A stretch of 51,565 bases of DNA from an uncultured Pelagibacteraceae bacterium (GCA_902633515.1 CACPGB010000002.1:1-51565), one strand, 5' to 3'. Positions 21,373 through 31,512 are shown, counted from the stretch's first letter. Program-made: numbers and translations. The notes: generated by a model not told the origin, from the sequence alone.

Positions 21373-22746
21373 TTAGTTTAAATCAAATATTTTACCAGGA
21401 TTCATGATATTATTTTGATCAATACTTCTTTTAATAGACTTCATTAAAGGGATGCTATCACCATGCTCTTTGAGTAAATATGCTTTTTTATGAAGTCCAA
21501 CTCCATGTTCTCCGGTAATAGTTCCGTTAAGCTCTAAAGTTTTGTTTATTAATAAATCGCTAAAATCTCTTATTTTTTCGTATGTTCCCTCCTCTTTAGG
21601 ATCATATGGTAAAATTACGTGAAAATTACCATCACCCAGGTGACCAACCATAGGTGCTCTGAGACCAAGTTTTTTTGTTTCCACCTCAGCAAAATTTACA
21701 CACTCTGTTATTTTTGATATTGGCAGACATACATCAGTTGAATAAACTCTGCCATTATTAATTAATGCTTTAACAGAATAGTAAACATCCCATCTGGCTT
21801 TCCAAAGCTTATTTCTTTCTTCTAAATCTTTTGCCCATTTGAATGAACTTCCATTGTTATCTTCTGAGATTTCTTCAACGATTTTTATATTTTCTTGATT
21901 TGAAAGTTCTGAACCATGAAACTCAAAAAACAATGTTGGTACTGCCTCTATATCTTTCAGTTTTGAGTAATTTATGCTGATTTCCATTTGCTCTTTATTA
22001 AGCATTTCAATTCTAGCAATAGGAACTCCATATTGAATTACCTGTTGAGCTGTTTGAACTGCCTTCTCTAAAGATGGAAAATGGCATACAGCACTCATTA
22101 TACTTTCTGGTATAGGAGATAATCTTAGCTGAACTTCAGTTATTATTCCTAGAGTACCCTCAGAACCAATAAAAAGATTTGTTAAATTATAACCAGCAGA
22201 AGTTTTTTTGGTTCTGCTTCCAGTTTTGATAATTTCTCCATTTGGAAGAACAATTGTTAGTCCAGATATAACTGTTTTCATAGTGCCGTACTTTACAGCC
22301 ATTGTACCTGAAGCTGATGTTGAGGCCATTCCTCCTATTGCTGCATTTGCACCTGGGTCAATCGGAAAAAAAACTCCATCCTCTCTAAGATACTCATTTA
22401 ATTGTTCTTTAGTTACGCAGGCTTGTACTCTGCAATCAAAATCTTCAGCATTTACGCTTAATATTTTATTCATTTTCTCTAAGGAAATCGTAATTCCTTT
22501 TTCATTACCAACAACATTACCCTCCAATGAAGTTCCTGTACCGAAAGGGACTACTGGTATTTTATGCTGGTTACACAAGCTCAATATTTTTGAGACTTCC
22601 TCATTGGTTTCAGGAAAAACAACTGCCTTTGATAAAATTGGATCATATGTATCCTCACCTCTTGCATAATTAGCTCTTGTAGACTCAGAAGTTGAAAATC
22701 TGCCGTTGAAGAGTTTTTTTAATTCTGCCTTAACTAGATCATTCAT
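21373..22746 (-). CDS. FAD-binding oxidase (GlcD/D-lactate dehydrogenase-like)
   Basis: PFGTGTSLEGNV, FIGSEGTLGIITEVQLRL, GHLGDGNFHVI, GTITGEHGVG. Confidence 0.93.
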   Translation of the reverse strand: MNDLVKAELKKLFNGRFSTSESTRANYARGEDTYDPILSKAVVFPETNEEVSKILSLCNQHKIPVVPFGTGTSLEGNVVGNEKGITISLEKMNKILSVNAEDFDCRVQACVTKEQLNEYLREDGVFFPIDPGANAAIGGMASTSASGTMAVKYGTMKTVISGLTIVLPNGEIIKTGSRTKKTSAGYNLTNLFIGSEGTLGIITEVQLRLSPIPESIMSAVCHFPSLEKAVQTAQQVIQYGVPIARIEMLNKEQMEISINYSKLKDIEAVPTLFFEFHGSELSNQENIKIVEEISEDNNGSSFKWAKDLEERNKLWKARWDVYYSVKALINNGRVYSTDVCLPISKITECVNFAEVETKKLGLRAPMVGHLGDGNFHVILPYDPKEEGTYEKIRDFSDLLINKTLELNGTITGEHGVGLHKKAYLLKEHGDSIPLMKSIKRSIDQNNIMNPGKIFDLN

Positions 22747-22793
22747 ATAGTTATAATTGATAATATTAGTAAAGATTAAGAGAAAAATACACC

Positions 22794-23961
22794 TTATTTA
22801 GTTAGCATTTTCTTTATGTTTTCTAAAGCTTGTGTGATGTTATCCCGTGATGCCGCAAAACTAAATCTGACATAATCATTACATGTCTTTCCAAAAGCGG
22901 TTCCGGGAACTATTGCTACTCCTGCCTCATGCATAGCTTTTTTTACAAAATTCAGATCCATTCATTCCCGTTCCAATAACTTTTGGGAAAGCGTAAAAAG
23001 CGCCTCCAGGTAAACTACATTCTACTCCTGGTAACTCATTTAAACCCTGATGAATTAAGTTTCTTCTTAAAGTAAACTTATCCAGCATATCTTTAATAGA
23101 ATCATCTGGACCATCTAATGCAGCAATACCAGCATATTGTGCTGCAGCATTTACGCATGATACACTATTAATTAGAAGTTTATTTACATGCTCAATAAGT
23201 TCTTTAGGCCAATAACTCCAACCTAATCTCCATCCAGTCATTGAATAAGCCTTACTCCAGCCTTCTAATACAATTAATCTATCTTTCAAATTTGGATAAT
23301 GGAAAAAAGAAGGCATTTCTTTATAGTCAAAAATTTGTCTGCTATAAATTTCGTCACTTAAAATAGTAACATGAGGATGTTTTTCTAACTCCTTTGCGAA
23401 ATAATCTATCACTGATTTCTCAACAAAACTCCCTGTCGGATTATTTGGATTTATCAAAATTAACAATCTAGTTTTGTCTGTAATTAGTGATAAAATCTTG
23501 TCTGGGTCAAATTTAAGATCTTTATCTTCAGTTAAGTCATAAGGTACGGATGTTGATCCTGTATAATTAATCATCGACTCATAAATTGGAAAAGCAGGCG
23601 TAGGATGAATTATTTCTACACCCGGTTCACCATAACACTGAATCGCATAACTCATTGTAGGTTTTCCACCTGGCATAATTAAAATTCTCTCAGGATCTAT
23701 AACAGTGGAATAACGTTTTTTTATCCACCTCGTCACAGCTTGCCTGCACTCGGGTATTCCATTTGACATTACGTACCCATGATGGCCATCATCCAAGGCT
23801 TTTTTTGCAGCTTCAACTACATGTTTTGGAGTTTTAAAGTCTGGTTGACCCAAACCTAAGTGAATCATCGGTTTACCCTGGGCTTCTAGTTTTTTTGCCT
23901 CAGCTAATACCGAAAAAGCAGACTCTGTCCCTAATCTATCTAAACTTTTTGCTAATTCCAT
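22794..23961 (-). pseudogene. PLP-dependent class I/II aminotransferase, frameshifted near C-terminus (ORF 22927..23961 ends early)
   Basis: ORF ends GSEFCKKSYA*, but skipping one base in the A7 run (22938-22944) gives CKKAMHEAGVAIVPGTAFGKTCNDYVRFSFAASRDNITQALENIKKMLTK*, a typical aminotransferase C-terminus. Confidence 0.85.
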
Positions 23962-23965
23962 AATT

Positions 23966-25129
23966 CTATATTTTACCAGAAGTTCTATAAATTAATTTTG
24001 AACTATTCAACTCTTTTAAATTCTTACATCCCATTAAGACCATATTTCTATTTATCTCATCGTGCATGTTTTTTAGTAAATGCTCAACACCTTGTTGACC
24101 CCCTGCGGCTAAAGAGAACAAAAACATTTTTCCAAAACTACATGCTTTTGCACCTGCAGCTATTGCTTTTAATACATGCGTTCCCCTTCTGATCCCTCCA
24201 TCTAAAATGATTTCCAATTTATCTCCAACGGCATCCGAAATTGCCTTAACTTGATCAAAAGGTGATCTAGATCCATCCAATTGTCTACCACCGTGATTTG
24301 AAATCATAATCGCAGTACATCCAATGTCTATTGCTTTTTTAGCATCCTCGACAGACATAACTCCTTTCAATGCAAATGGTCCATTCCATTTTTTGGCACA
24401 ATACTCAGCATCTTTCCAACTCATTGCAGGATCATATTGCTCATTAATATATTCAATTACCGACTTAGCAATACTTGTGCCTTTATCAGTCTTTTTTTTT
24501 ACATTTGATAATTCAAATTTTTTACCCGTTAAATAGTTGAATACCCAACCTGGTCTCATTGCAAAACTCATTAAACTTTGAAACGTCAATTTTGGTGGAG
24601 TTGTAAATCCTGTTCTATGATCTTTTTCCCTGTTTCCTGCAACCAATGTATCTACAGTTAAACACATAGCATCAAAACCAGATCTTCTAGACCTTTCAAT
24701 TAAATCATCAGATATTGATCTATCCTTATGTACATAAAGTTGAAATAATTTTGGACCACTTGAAATATTTGAAATTTCCTCAATTGAATTATTTCCCATA
24801 GAGGACATGCTATAGAAAGTACCAAACTTTTCTGCTGCTCTAGCGGAAGCTTTATCTCCATCTGGATGATATAGCCTTTGCATAGCTGCGGGAGATAGAA
24901 AAATAGGCATATCAATTTTTCGTCCAAACAATGTAGTTGATAAATCAGGTTTTCCAACACTCGCAAGAATATTAGGTACTAAATCACATTCATTGAATGA
25001 CTCAGTATTTCTTCTTAAAGTCGACTCATCATCGGAACCTCCATCAATATAGTGAAATATAGGTGAGGGTAGTTTTTTCTTTGCTAATTTCCTGAAGTCC
25101 TCGAAGTTATAACAATTCTTTAAACTCAC
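23966..25129 (-). CDS. FMN-dependent alpha-hydroxy-acid dehydrogenase/oxidase (LldD/GOX family), copy 1
   Basis: SNHGGRQLDGSRSPFDQ, LDGGIRRGTHVLKA; paralogue of next gene. Confidence 0.94.
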   Translation of the reverse strand: MSLKNCYNFEDFRKLAKKKLPSPIFHYIDGGSDDESTLRRNTESFNECDLVPNILASVGKPDLSTTLFGRKIDMPIFLSPAAMQRLYHPDGDKASARAAEKFGTFYSMSSMGNNSIEEISNISSGPKLFQLYVHKDRSISDDLIERSRRSGFDAMCLTVDTLVAGNREKDHRTGFTTPPKLTFQSLMSFAMRPGWVFNYLTGKKFELSNVKKKTDKGTSIAKSVIEYINEQYDPAMSWKDAEYCAKKWNGPFALKGVMSVEDAKKAIDIGCTAIMISNHGGRQLDGSRSPFDQVKAISDAVGDKLEIILDGGIRRGTHVLKAIAAGAKACSFGKMFLFSLAAGGQQGVEHLLKNMHDEINRNMVLMGCKNLKELNSSKLIYRTSGKI

Positions 25130-26286
25130 TATTTTCTGAATCTTAAATTACTTCTATTTAAGTCACTTATCTTAGTACAACCCATTAATTTCATATCTCT
25201 AACCAGCTCTGATTTATATAATTCAAGAGCTCTTTCAACACCTAATTGACCTGCTGCTGCAAGTGCATAAAGATAAAGTCTTCCACCAGAACATGCTTTT
25301 GCTCCTAATGATAATGCTTTAAGCATGTGAGTACCGCGATGAATCCCACCTTCGCATATAACATCAAGTTTATCACCAACTGCATCAACAATTTCTGCAA
25401 GCTGGTCAAATGGTGACCTCGATCCATCAAGTTGTCTTCCACCATGATTTGAAACCATTATGCCAGTACATCCTATATCAACTGCTTTTTTGGCATCCTC
25501 TACACTCATTATACCTTTAAGTGCAAAATGGCCTCCCCATTGAGAACAAAGTTTTTCGGCATCTTTCCAATTCATAGACTGATCTAACATTGTTGAAAAA
25601 TAATTTCCTATCGAAGAGTTTGTACTTGTTCCCTCTTTTACAAAATCTTGAAGGTGAGGTAACTCAAATTTACCCTTTGTTAAATAATTTATTCCCCACA
25701 TTGGTTTAGTTGCAAAACTAAATAAGCTTGATAAAGTCAATTTAGGTGGTGAAGTAAACCCCGTTCTTAAATCTCTTTCGCGATTTCCTCCTGTTATTGT
25801 GTCAACTGTTAATGCCATTACATCAAATTTAGCTGCCTTAGCCCTCTCTAAACAAGAGTCATTTAAGCCCCTGTCTTTATGAAAATAAAACTGAAACATT
25901 TTAGGTGTATCAACTAAGGAAGATATTTCCTCAACACTAACCGTGGCTAATGCAGAAACACCAAACATTGTGTTAAATTTTTTAGCTGCTTTACCAACGG
26001 CTCTCTCACCATCGTAATGAAAAAGTCTTTGAAGTGCTGTTGGCGAAAGATAAAATGGTAAGTCTAATTTTTTACCAAAAATTGTGGTAGATAAATCCAC
26101 ATTCTCAACACCTCTCAAGACGTTTGGAACTAAGTCCACATCATCAAAAGAGCTAGTATTTCGTGCGTATGTAATTTCATCATCAGCTGCACCATCGATA
26201 TAATGAAAAATGGGTGATGGAAGTTTTAGCTTAGCAAGTTTTCTAAAATCACTAAAATTGTGACAATCTTTTAATCTTATTATCAT
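25129..26286 (-). CDS. FMN-dependent alpha-hydroxy-acid dehydrogenase/oxidase (LldD/GOX family), copy 2
   Basis: SNHGGRQLDGSRSPFDQ, CEGGIHRGTHMLKA; 1-nt overlap with copy 1. Confidence 0.94.
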   Translation of the reverse strand: MIIRLKDCHNFSDFRKLAKLKLPSPIFHYIDGAADDEITYARNTSSFDDVDLVPNVLRGVENVDLSTTIFGKKLDLPFYLSPTALQRLFHYDGERAVGKAAKKFNTMFGVSALATVSVEEISSLVDTPKMFQFYFHKDRGLNDSCLERAKAAKFDVMALTVDTITGGNRERDLRTGFTSPPKLTLSSLFSFATKPMWGINYLTKGKFELPHLQDFVKEGTSTNSSIGNYFSTMLDQSMNWKDAEKLCSQWGGHFALKGIMSVEDAKKAVDIGCTGIMVSNHGGRQLDGSRSPFDQLAEIVDAVGDKLDVICEGGIHRGTHMLKALSLGAKACSGGRLYLYALAAAGQLGVERALELYKSELVRDMKLMGCTKISDLNRSNLRFRK

Positions 26287-26295
26287 TATATTTTT

Positions 26296-26811
26296 TTAAA
26301 AGGTTTTAAGAAAATTAAACATATAACTATTTGCCCCAGGATTTTTATCACCTAAACTGGCGTTAGATAAATGATTATATGAAAAGCCCAATTGGCTATT
26401 TTTTAACAAATTTAAAGAAATTTGAACTTCACTTTTAAATTCTAACAAGTGTCCAAGATCTTTCCCGTCTCCCTGGTTATAAAGACCTGGAGTAAAACTA
26501 GGTATAATATTTAATGCTCCTAAAGAATACTGCCCCTGCACACCAGTATAAAGATAAGCTGCACTATCAGCAGTGAACATAAGTCCTGTTATTGGAGATA
26601 GATTACCAAGGAAAGTATCTCTGTTTAAATCAGTATTTTGATGTTGAAATCCAATTAAAGTTGCTCTCTTTCCATCATCACTAAAGTCAAACATCCCTGA
26701 ATAAATATTAAATTTTGTATTATCGTCATTAACTTTAATCTCCTCTGCTAGAATTGAAGAAGAAATTGAAAAAGACAAAATTATTAAGTAACAAATTTTT
26801 AGATAGTTCAT
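26296..26811 (-). CDS. PagL-like lipid A 3-O-deacylase (acyloxyacyl hydrolase family)
   Basis: Start corrected to MNYLKICYLIILSFSISSSILA (signal peptide); FSYNHLSNASLGDKNPGANSY matches the PagL H-x-S-N-A motif. Confidence 0.75.
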   Translation of the reverse strand: MNYLKICYLIILSFSISSSILAEEIKVNDDNTKFNIYSGMFDFSDDGKRATLIGFQHQNTDLNRDTFLGNLSPITGLMFTADSAAYLYTGVQGQYSLGALNIIPSFTPGLYNQGDGKDLGHLLEFKSEVQISLNLLKNSQLGFSYNHLSNASLGDKNPGANSYMFNFLKTF

Positions 26812-27179
26812 AATTTTTTTTTTTTTAAAATAACTTTCCTGAGTATTATTGCACCACCAAATAAAAACATCAATATAGGTAATAACCAAAGAAAATAGGT
26901 ATTTTTAGTAAATCCTGGATCATACAAAATCCAATCTCCATATTTGTCTTTTAAATAATCATAAATTTGTTTTTCGTTAAAGCCATCATCTAATTTTTTT
27001 TCTACTAAAATTTTTATGCTATTTGCAAATTCGGAATCTGAGTCATAAACTGATTGGCCTTGGCAAATTAAACATCTTAAATTTTTTGTAATTTCAGTTT
27101 CTAGGTTTCTAGCTTTTAAATCAGAGGAAAAAAAATTGATTAAAAAAATTATCGAAATTAAAAATTTTAAAATATTCAT
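26808..27179 (-). CDS. ccmH: cytochrome c maturation protein CcmH
   Basis: LRCLICQGQSVYDSDSEFA; C-terminal TM; in ccm cluster. Confidence 0.95.
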   Translation of the reverse strand: MNILKFLISIIFLINFFSSDLKARNLETEITKNLRCLICQGQSVYDSDSEFANSIKILVEKKLDDGFNEKQIYDYLKDKYGDWILYDPGFTKNTYFLWLLPILMFLFGGAIILRKVILKKKKL

Positions 27180-27694
27180 TGAATTAATTTTTTTATCTCA
27201 AAAAGTAAATTTTGATTCAGCGGACCAATTATTTTTTTTATTATTTGGTTATTTTTAATTAAAAAAGTTTCAGGTACTCCATAAGCACCCAATTCAATTG
27301 CTATTGTGCCATCGTTATCTAAAAAGATTAAATCGTATGGATTATCTAACTTTGCCAAAAAATTTTTTGCATTATCAAGACTATCTTTATAATTTTGTCC
27401 AATAATTTTAATATTCTCTTTTTTACTTAAATCCATAAGATACTTATGTTCCTCTTTACATGGAATACACCACGAGGCCCAAATATTTAATAAATAATAT
27501 TCGTTTCCTATAAAAATCTGATCTGAATTAATTTTGTCTTTTGAAAAAAACTCTTTTGCTTGAAAATTAGGAATCTTAATTTTTGATTTTATTTCAGGCG
27601 TATAAATACTTGAATTTTGTAAACCTTTATAGAAAACAAAAAAAATTATTGAGAATGTAATAATTAAAAAAATAGGAAAGATTTTAGTTTTCAT
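27176..27694 (-). CDS. ccmG: thiol:disulfide interchange protein CcmG/DsbE
   Basis: LLNIWASWCIPCKEEH, GVPETFLI. Confidence 0.95.
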   Translation of the reverse strand: MKTKIFPIFLIITFSIIFFVFYKGLQNSSIYTPEIKSKIKIPNFQAKEFFSKDKINSDQIFIGNEYYLLNIWASWCIPCKEEHKYLMDLSKKENIKIIGQNYKDSLDNAKNFLAKLDNPYDLIFLDNDGTIAIELGAYGVPETFLIKNNQIIKKIIGPLNQNLLFEIKKLIQ

Positions 27695-29561
27695 ATTTTT
27701 TTTTAATTAAAGATAAAGAACCACTAAAGCACAATAGAAGAGTAGAAATCCAAATCCAAATCATAAATGGTTTTACTTGATAACGAATATTAAAATAATC
27801 TTGATTTTGAACATAATTCATTGTCATAAATTTATCAGTGAATATATTTGTTTTAATGTCTGCCTCACTAGTAACAATATTTGGTTGATTATATATTCTT
27901 AGTTCAGGTTGCATGACTTCCATTGATCCACTTTGATCCTCCACAATAAACTTACCCATAATTGCTATAAAATTTTGCCTATTTTCTTGTTTAACGCTTT
28001 CAAAATTAATCTTTAAATTTTGAGTTTGATAAGTTTCATTTATCCTTAAGTTTGTAATAATTTCAGATGAGAAAATATTATTAAATAAAATACTTAATAT
28101 CAAAATACTAAAACTAAAGTGTGCTGTGATTTGAGATAAATTTCTATATCTTTTGTGGAAAAAATCTCTAAGAGTAATAAAAAATAAATAAAAAGCTGCT
28201 GTAATTAAAATAGTATTATACAAAAAATTAATATCTAAATTTTTTATTATTAAGATAGACAAAGTTAAAGAAATAACAAAAAATACAATTAAATAAATTT
28301 TGTCTTCAATATCTGATTTAATCCACTTTAATTTAGGTCCGATTGCCATAGCTAACATAAATGGGATTAAAAAAGGTAATATTAACTTATTAAAAAATGG
28401 TGGACCGACAGATATTTTTTGAGATGAAATTACCTCCAAAAATATTGGATAAATTGTTCCAATTAGTACGACAGATAAAAAATACATCATAAACCAATTG
28501 TTAACCAATATTGATGTTTCTTTACTTAATAAGTAAAAAGTTTGATTATTATCTTTTTCACTTTTATGAAAAATTAAAAAAATAAAAAAAGATAAAAAAA
28601 TTAGAATAAATAAAAATATTAAAATATATAAACCTCTCTCAGGATCATCAGCAAATGTATGGACAGAATTTAAAATACCTGATCGAACTAGAAAAGTACC
28701 ACACATACTTAAAGTAAAAGTTGCAATCGATAAAATAACAACCCATGAAGTGAGAATTAACTTTTTTTCTAAAACTAATACACAATGTAATAACGTTGTA
28801 AGTGCAAACCATGGCATTAGAGAAACATTTTCAACCGGATCCCAAAACCAAAAGCCACCCCATCCCAGCTCATAGTAAGCCCAAATAGATCCAAGTAGAA
28901 TTCCTAAAGTTAAAAAAATCCATGAGACTAGAACCCATTTTTTGATGTGAGATGCCCACATTTTTGTAATATTGTTTGAACAAACTGCTGCAAGTGCTGA
29001 GGAAAAAATTATAGAAGTTCCAACATAGCCTAAATATAAAATAGGTGGGTGAATTGCTAATGCAGGATCTTGCAATATAGGATTTAAACCTAGCCCCTCC
29101 TTTGGAACCGGAAAAACATGATTAAAAGGGTTTGATGTTTGTATTAGAAAAATAAAAAAGCCAATAATTATTATCTGTTGGAATAATAAAGTTAAGATTT
29201 TATATTGTTTTGGTTGATTTTTTGATTTCAATAAAAAGACAAATATAAATAATGTTAAAACTAATAACCATAATAGCAAACTTCCCTCATGATTCCCCCA
29301 AGTTCCAGAGATTTTATAAAAAAGGGGCTTAGTTGTGTGAGAATGATTAAAAACTGTCTCATTGCTAAAATCTGAATAAGCAAAAGATAAAATTAAGCCC
29401 GAGAAACTTATTATCACAAATAAGAGTTGTAAGAAGACTAATGAAGTAACTTTGGTATCTAACTTTTGAGTATGATTAAAATTTTTAATAGACAAAAATA
29501 CAATTAAAATTGATACACCCAAACCAAAAATTAAAGAATAATATCCAATTAAACTTGCCAA
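27684..29561 (-). CDS. ccmF: heme lyase subunit CcmF
   Basis: GTWGNHEGSLLLW, WAYYELGWGGFWFWDPVENVSLMPW. Confidence 0.97.
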   Translation of the reverse strand: MASLIGYYSLIFGLGVSILIVFLSIKNFNHTQKLDTKVTSLVFLQLLFVIISFSGLILSFAYSDFSNETVFNHSHTTKPLFYKISGTWGNHEGSLLLWLLVLTLFIFVFLLKSKNQPKQYKILTLLFQQIIIIGFFIFLIQTSNPFNHVFPVPKEGLGLNPILQDPALAIHPPILYLGYVGTSIIFSSALAAVCSNNITKMWASHIKKWVLVSWIFLTLGILLGSIWAYYELGWGGFWFWDPVENVSLMPWFALTTLLHCVLVLEKKLILTSWVVILSIATFTLSMCGTFLVRSGILNSVHTFADDPERGLYILIFLFILIFLSFFIFLIFHKSEKDNNQTFYLLSKETSILVNNWFMMYFLSVVLIGTIYPIFLEVISSQKISVGPPFFNKLILPFLIPFMLAMAIGPKLKWIKSDIEDKIYLIVFFVISLTLSILIIKNLDINFLYNTILITAAFYLFFITLRDFFHKRYRNLSQITAHFSFSILILSILFNNIFSSEIITNLRINETYQTQNLKINFESVKQENRQNFIAIMGKFIVEDQSGSMEVMQPELRIYNQPNIVTSEADIKTNIFTDKFMTMNYVQNQDYFNIRYQVKPFMIWIWISTLLLCFSGSLSLIKKKYEN

Positions 29562-29562
29562 T

Positions 29563-29982
29563 TTATTTCTCCTCTAAAGCAGCCTTTACTTCGGGAGGCA
29601 TGTAGTTTTCGTCGTGTTTAGCTAAAATTTTAGTTGCAGAAAATAAATTATCATCTTTTAAATATCCTTCTGCAACAACACCTTTGCCTTCTTCAAAAAG
29701 GTTGGGTATTAATCCTGAGTAAACAACATTAATTTCACTTTTAAAATCTGTAATAACAAAATTTAATTCTTTGCTTACAATAGAAATCGAGTCATTTTTT
29801 ACCATACCTCCAATTCTAATCTTTTTCTGCTGCATCTCAGATAAAGTTTTTATCTCAGATGGCGATTTAAAATAAACAACATTTTCTTCTAATGATTTTA
29901 GTATAAGAAGTATCGTAAAACTCAATGTAACAGCAATTAAGAATATAAAAAAAAATCTTAGTTTAACTTTACGACCATACAT
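29563..29982 (-). CDS. ccmE: heme chaperone CcmE
   Basis: [37 protein letters not shown] (heme-binding His). Confidence 0.96.
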   Translation of the reverse strand: MYGRKVKLRFFFIFLIAVTLSFTILLILKSLEENVVYFKSPSEIKTLSEMQQKKIRIGGMVKNDSISIVSKELNFVITDFKSEINVVYSGLIPNLFEEGKGVVAEGYLKDDNLFSATKILAKHDENYMPPEVKAALEEK

Positions 29983-29992
29983 GGTTTAGAAG

Positions 29993-30220
29993 TTAAATTG
30001 TTGAAGTGTTGGACAAAATCTCTTTATTAATTCTTTGTAGTCTAGCAGAGGCAGCTCTTTCAGAGTTTAAATTTCCAAATTTAGCGATAAACTTATTTTT
30101 TTCTTTCATATATTGATTTTTGATAACCAAATACAATGATATAAAACTTAAAAAAGTAAACGCGAATGAACTCCAAACATAGATTCCATACCCATTCATA
30201 TAAAACAACTCAGTCATCAT
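29993..30220 (-). CDS. ccmD: heme exporter protein CcmD
   Basis: Small single-TM protein MNGYGIYVWSSFAFTF between ccmE and ccmC. Confidence 0.85.
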   Translation of the reverse strand: MMTELFYMNGYGIYVWSSFAFTFLSFISLYLVIKNQYMKEKNKFIAKFGNLNSERAASARLQRINKEILSNTSTI

Positions 30221-30924
30221 AATCTGTCTAAACCTTTATTTTTAATTTTTATCAGTTCTGTATTATATTTCATTAAAAAAATTAGCAACGAGAATAGGGC
30301 AAATGCCGCAGTCATAATCAATAAAGGTAACAACATTGAGGAATGAATTGTAGATTTTGATAATATATTAATTGATGCTGGCTGATGAAGTGTATTCCAC
30401 CAATCTACTGAATACTTAATAATAGGAACATTTATTATTCCTAAAATTGTGATGATTAAAGTTATTTTTAAAACTTGTTCTTTATTTTCATAAATTCTAC
30501 AAGCAATTAAATACATTAAATAAAATAAAGCTAATATTAACATAGAAGTAATTCTTGCATCCCAAGCCCACCAAGTTCCCCACGTAGGTTTTCCCCAAAT
30601 AGAACCCGTAACAAGTGCTATTACGTTAAAAACAAATCCCGAAGGAGCCAAACTCTTTGAAATTAAAAAGAAATTTTTAATTTTAAATATATAACTGACA
30701 ATAGAAAGAATGGTCATAGTAGAAAAAATACCAAGTGAGATCCATGCAGCTGGAACATGAACATACATTATTCTTACAGAATGACTTTGTTTATAATCCT
30801 CTGGTGAAAGAATTAAGGCTTCAGTCAATCCTATAGAGACAACCAAAATAAATAACAATAAAACATATTTTGGTGCTTTAGAAGTTATAGAAAAAATTCT
30901 ATTTGGTTCTAATAATTGAAACAT
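30217..30924 (-). CDS. ccmC: heme exporter CcmC
   Basis: HVPAAWISL, GSIWGKPTWGTWWAWDARITSMLIL. Confidence 0.97.
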   Translation of the reverse strand: MFQLLEPNRIFSITSKAPKYVLLLFILVVSIGLTEALILSPEDYKQSHSVRIMYVHVPAAWISLGIFSTMTILSIVSYIFKIKNFFLISKSLAPSGFVFNVIALVTGSIWGKPTWGTWWAWDARITSMLILALFYLMYLIACRIYENKEQVLKITLIITILGIINVPIIKYSVDWWNTLHQPASINILSKSTIHSSMLLPLLIMTAAFALFSLLIFLMKYNTELIKIKNKGLDRL

Positions 30925-30976
30925 AAAATTAAATATTTTTAAATTAATATAAAGGTTATTTATTACGAAATAATAG

Positions 30977-31036
30977 TCTGATCAAGAATGTAGAGGGAGA
31001 TAATAACGAAGGAAAAATTTAACACTCTTGATCAGA
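30977..31036. other. perfect 11-bp inverted repeat with 38-nt loop (candidate sRNA/5'UTR element)
   Basis: TCTGATCAAGA (30977-30987) and TCTTGATCAGA (31026-31036) in the hspQ-ccmC intergenic region. Confidence 0.55.
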
Positions 31037-31103
31037 ATTAATTGATAATAACAACAGCCTGTGACAAAGATTTGAGCTAAATGTGTTTAAAAAGTGAATT
31101 TCT

Positions 31104-31424
31104 TCAATTAGATGGCTTAAAATAACTAGAGCCTTTTTTGCCTGAAAAAATTTCCTCAATTAGGGGATGTTTTATTGGCTCATCAGAGTCGTCAATTAAT
31201 AAATTTTGCTCCGATACATAAGCTTCGTAGGTTATCTCATCATTTTCAGCCAATAAATGATAAAAAGGCTGATCCTTTCTAGGCCTGACATTTTTTGGAA
31301 TTGATTGATACCATTCTTCAGAATTATTGAACTCAAAATCCACATCGTAAATTACACCTCTAAACTCAAAGTGTTTATGTTTAACGATATCGCCTATTGA
31401 AAATTTAGCTTTTTGAATTGCCAT
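31104..31424 (-). CDS. hspQ: heat shock protein HspQ (YccV-like)
   Basis: KFSIGDIVKHKHFEFRGVIYDVDFEF, PFYHLLAENDEITYEAYVSEQNL. Confidence 0.93.
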   Translation of the reverse strand: MAIQKAKFSIGDIVKHKHFEFRGVIYDVDFEFNNSEEWYQSIPKNVRPRKDQPFYHLLAENDEITYEAYVSEQNLLIDDSDEPIKHPLIEEIFSGKKGSSYFKPSN

Positions 31425-31512
31425 TTAGATTAGTATGGGTATTTAAAAATAAAAATCAATAAGAAAAATTTATAGTTTTTGTGAAAATATTATTTATGTT
31501 AGTATTCTTACA

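Noticed and set aside
22208-22669. 153-aa plus-strand ORF
   Set aside because: Antisense to the clear GlcD-like oxidase gene; no recognisable protein features.
26814-26826. T13 homopolymer near the ccmH 3' end
   Set aside because: Encodes the Lys tail of CcmH; reading frame is intact, only a possible sequencing-error hotspot.
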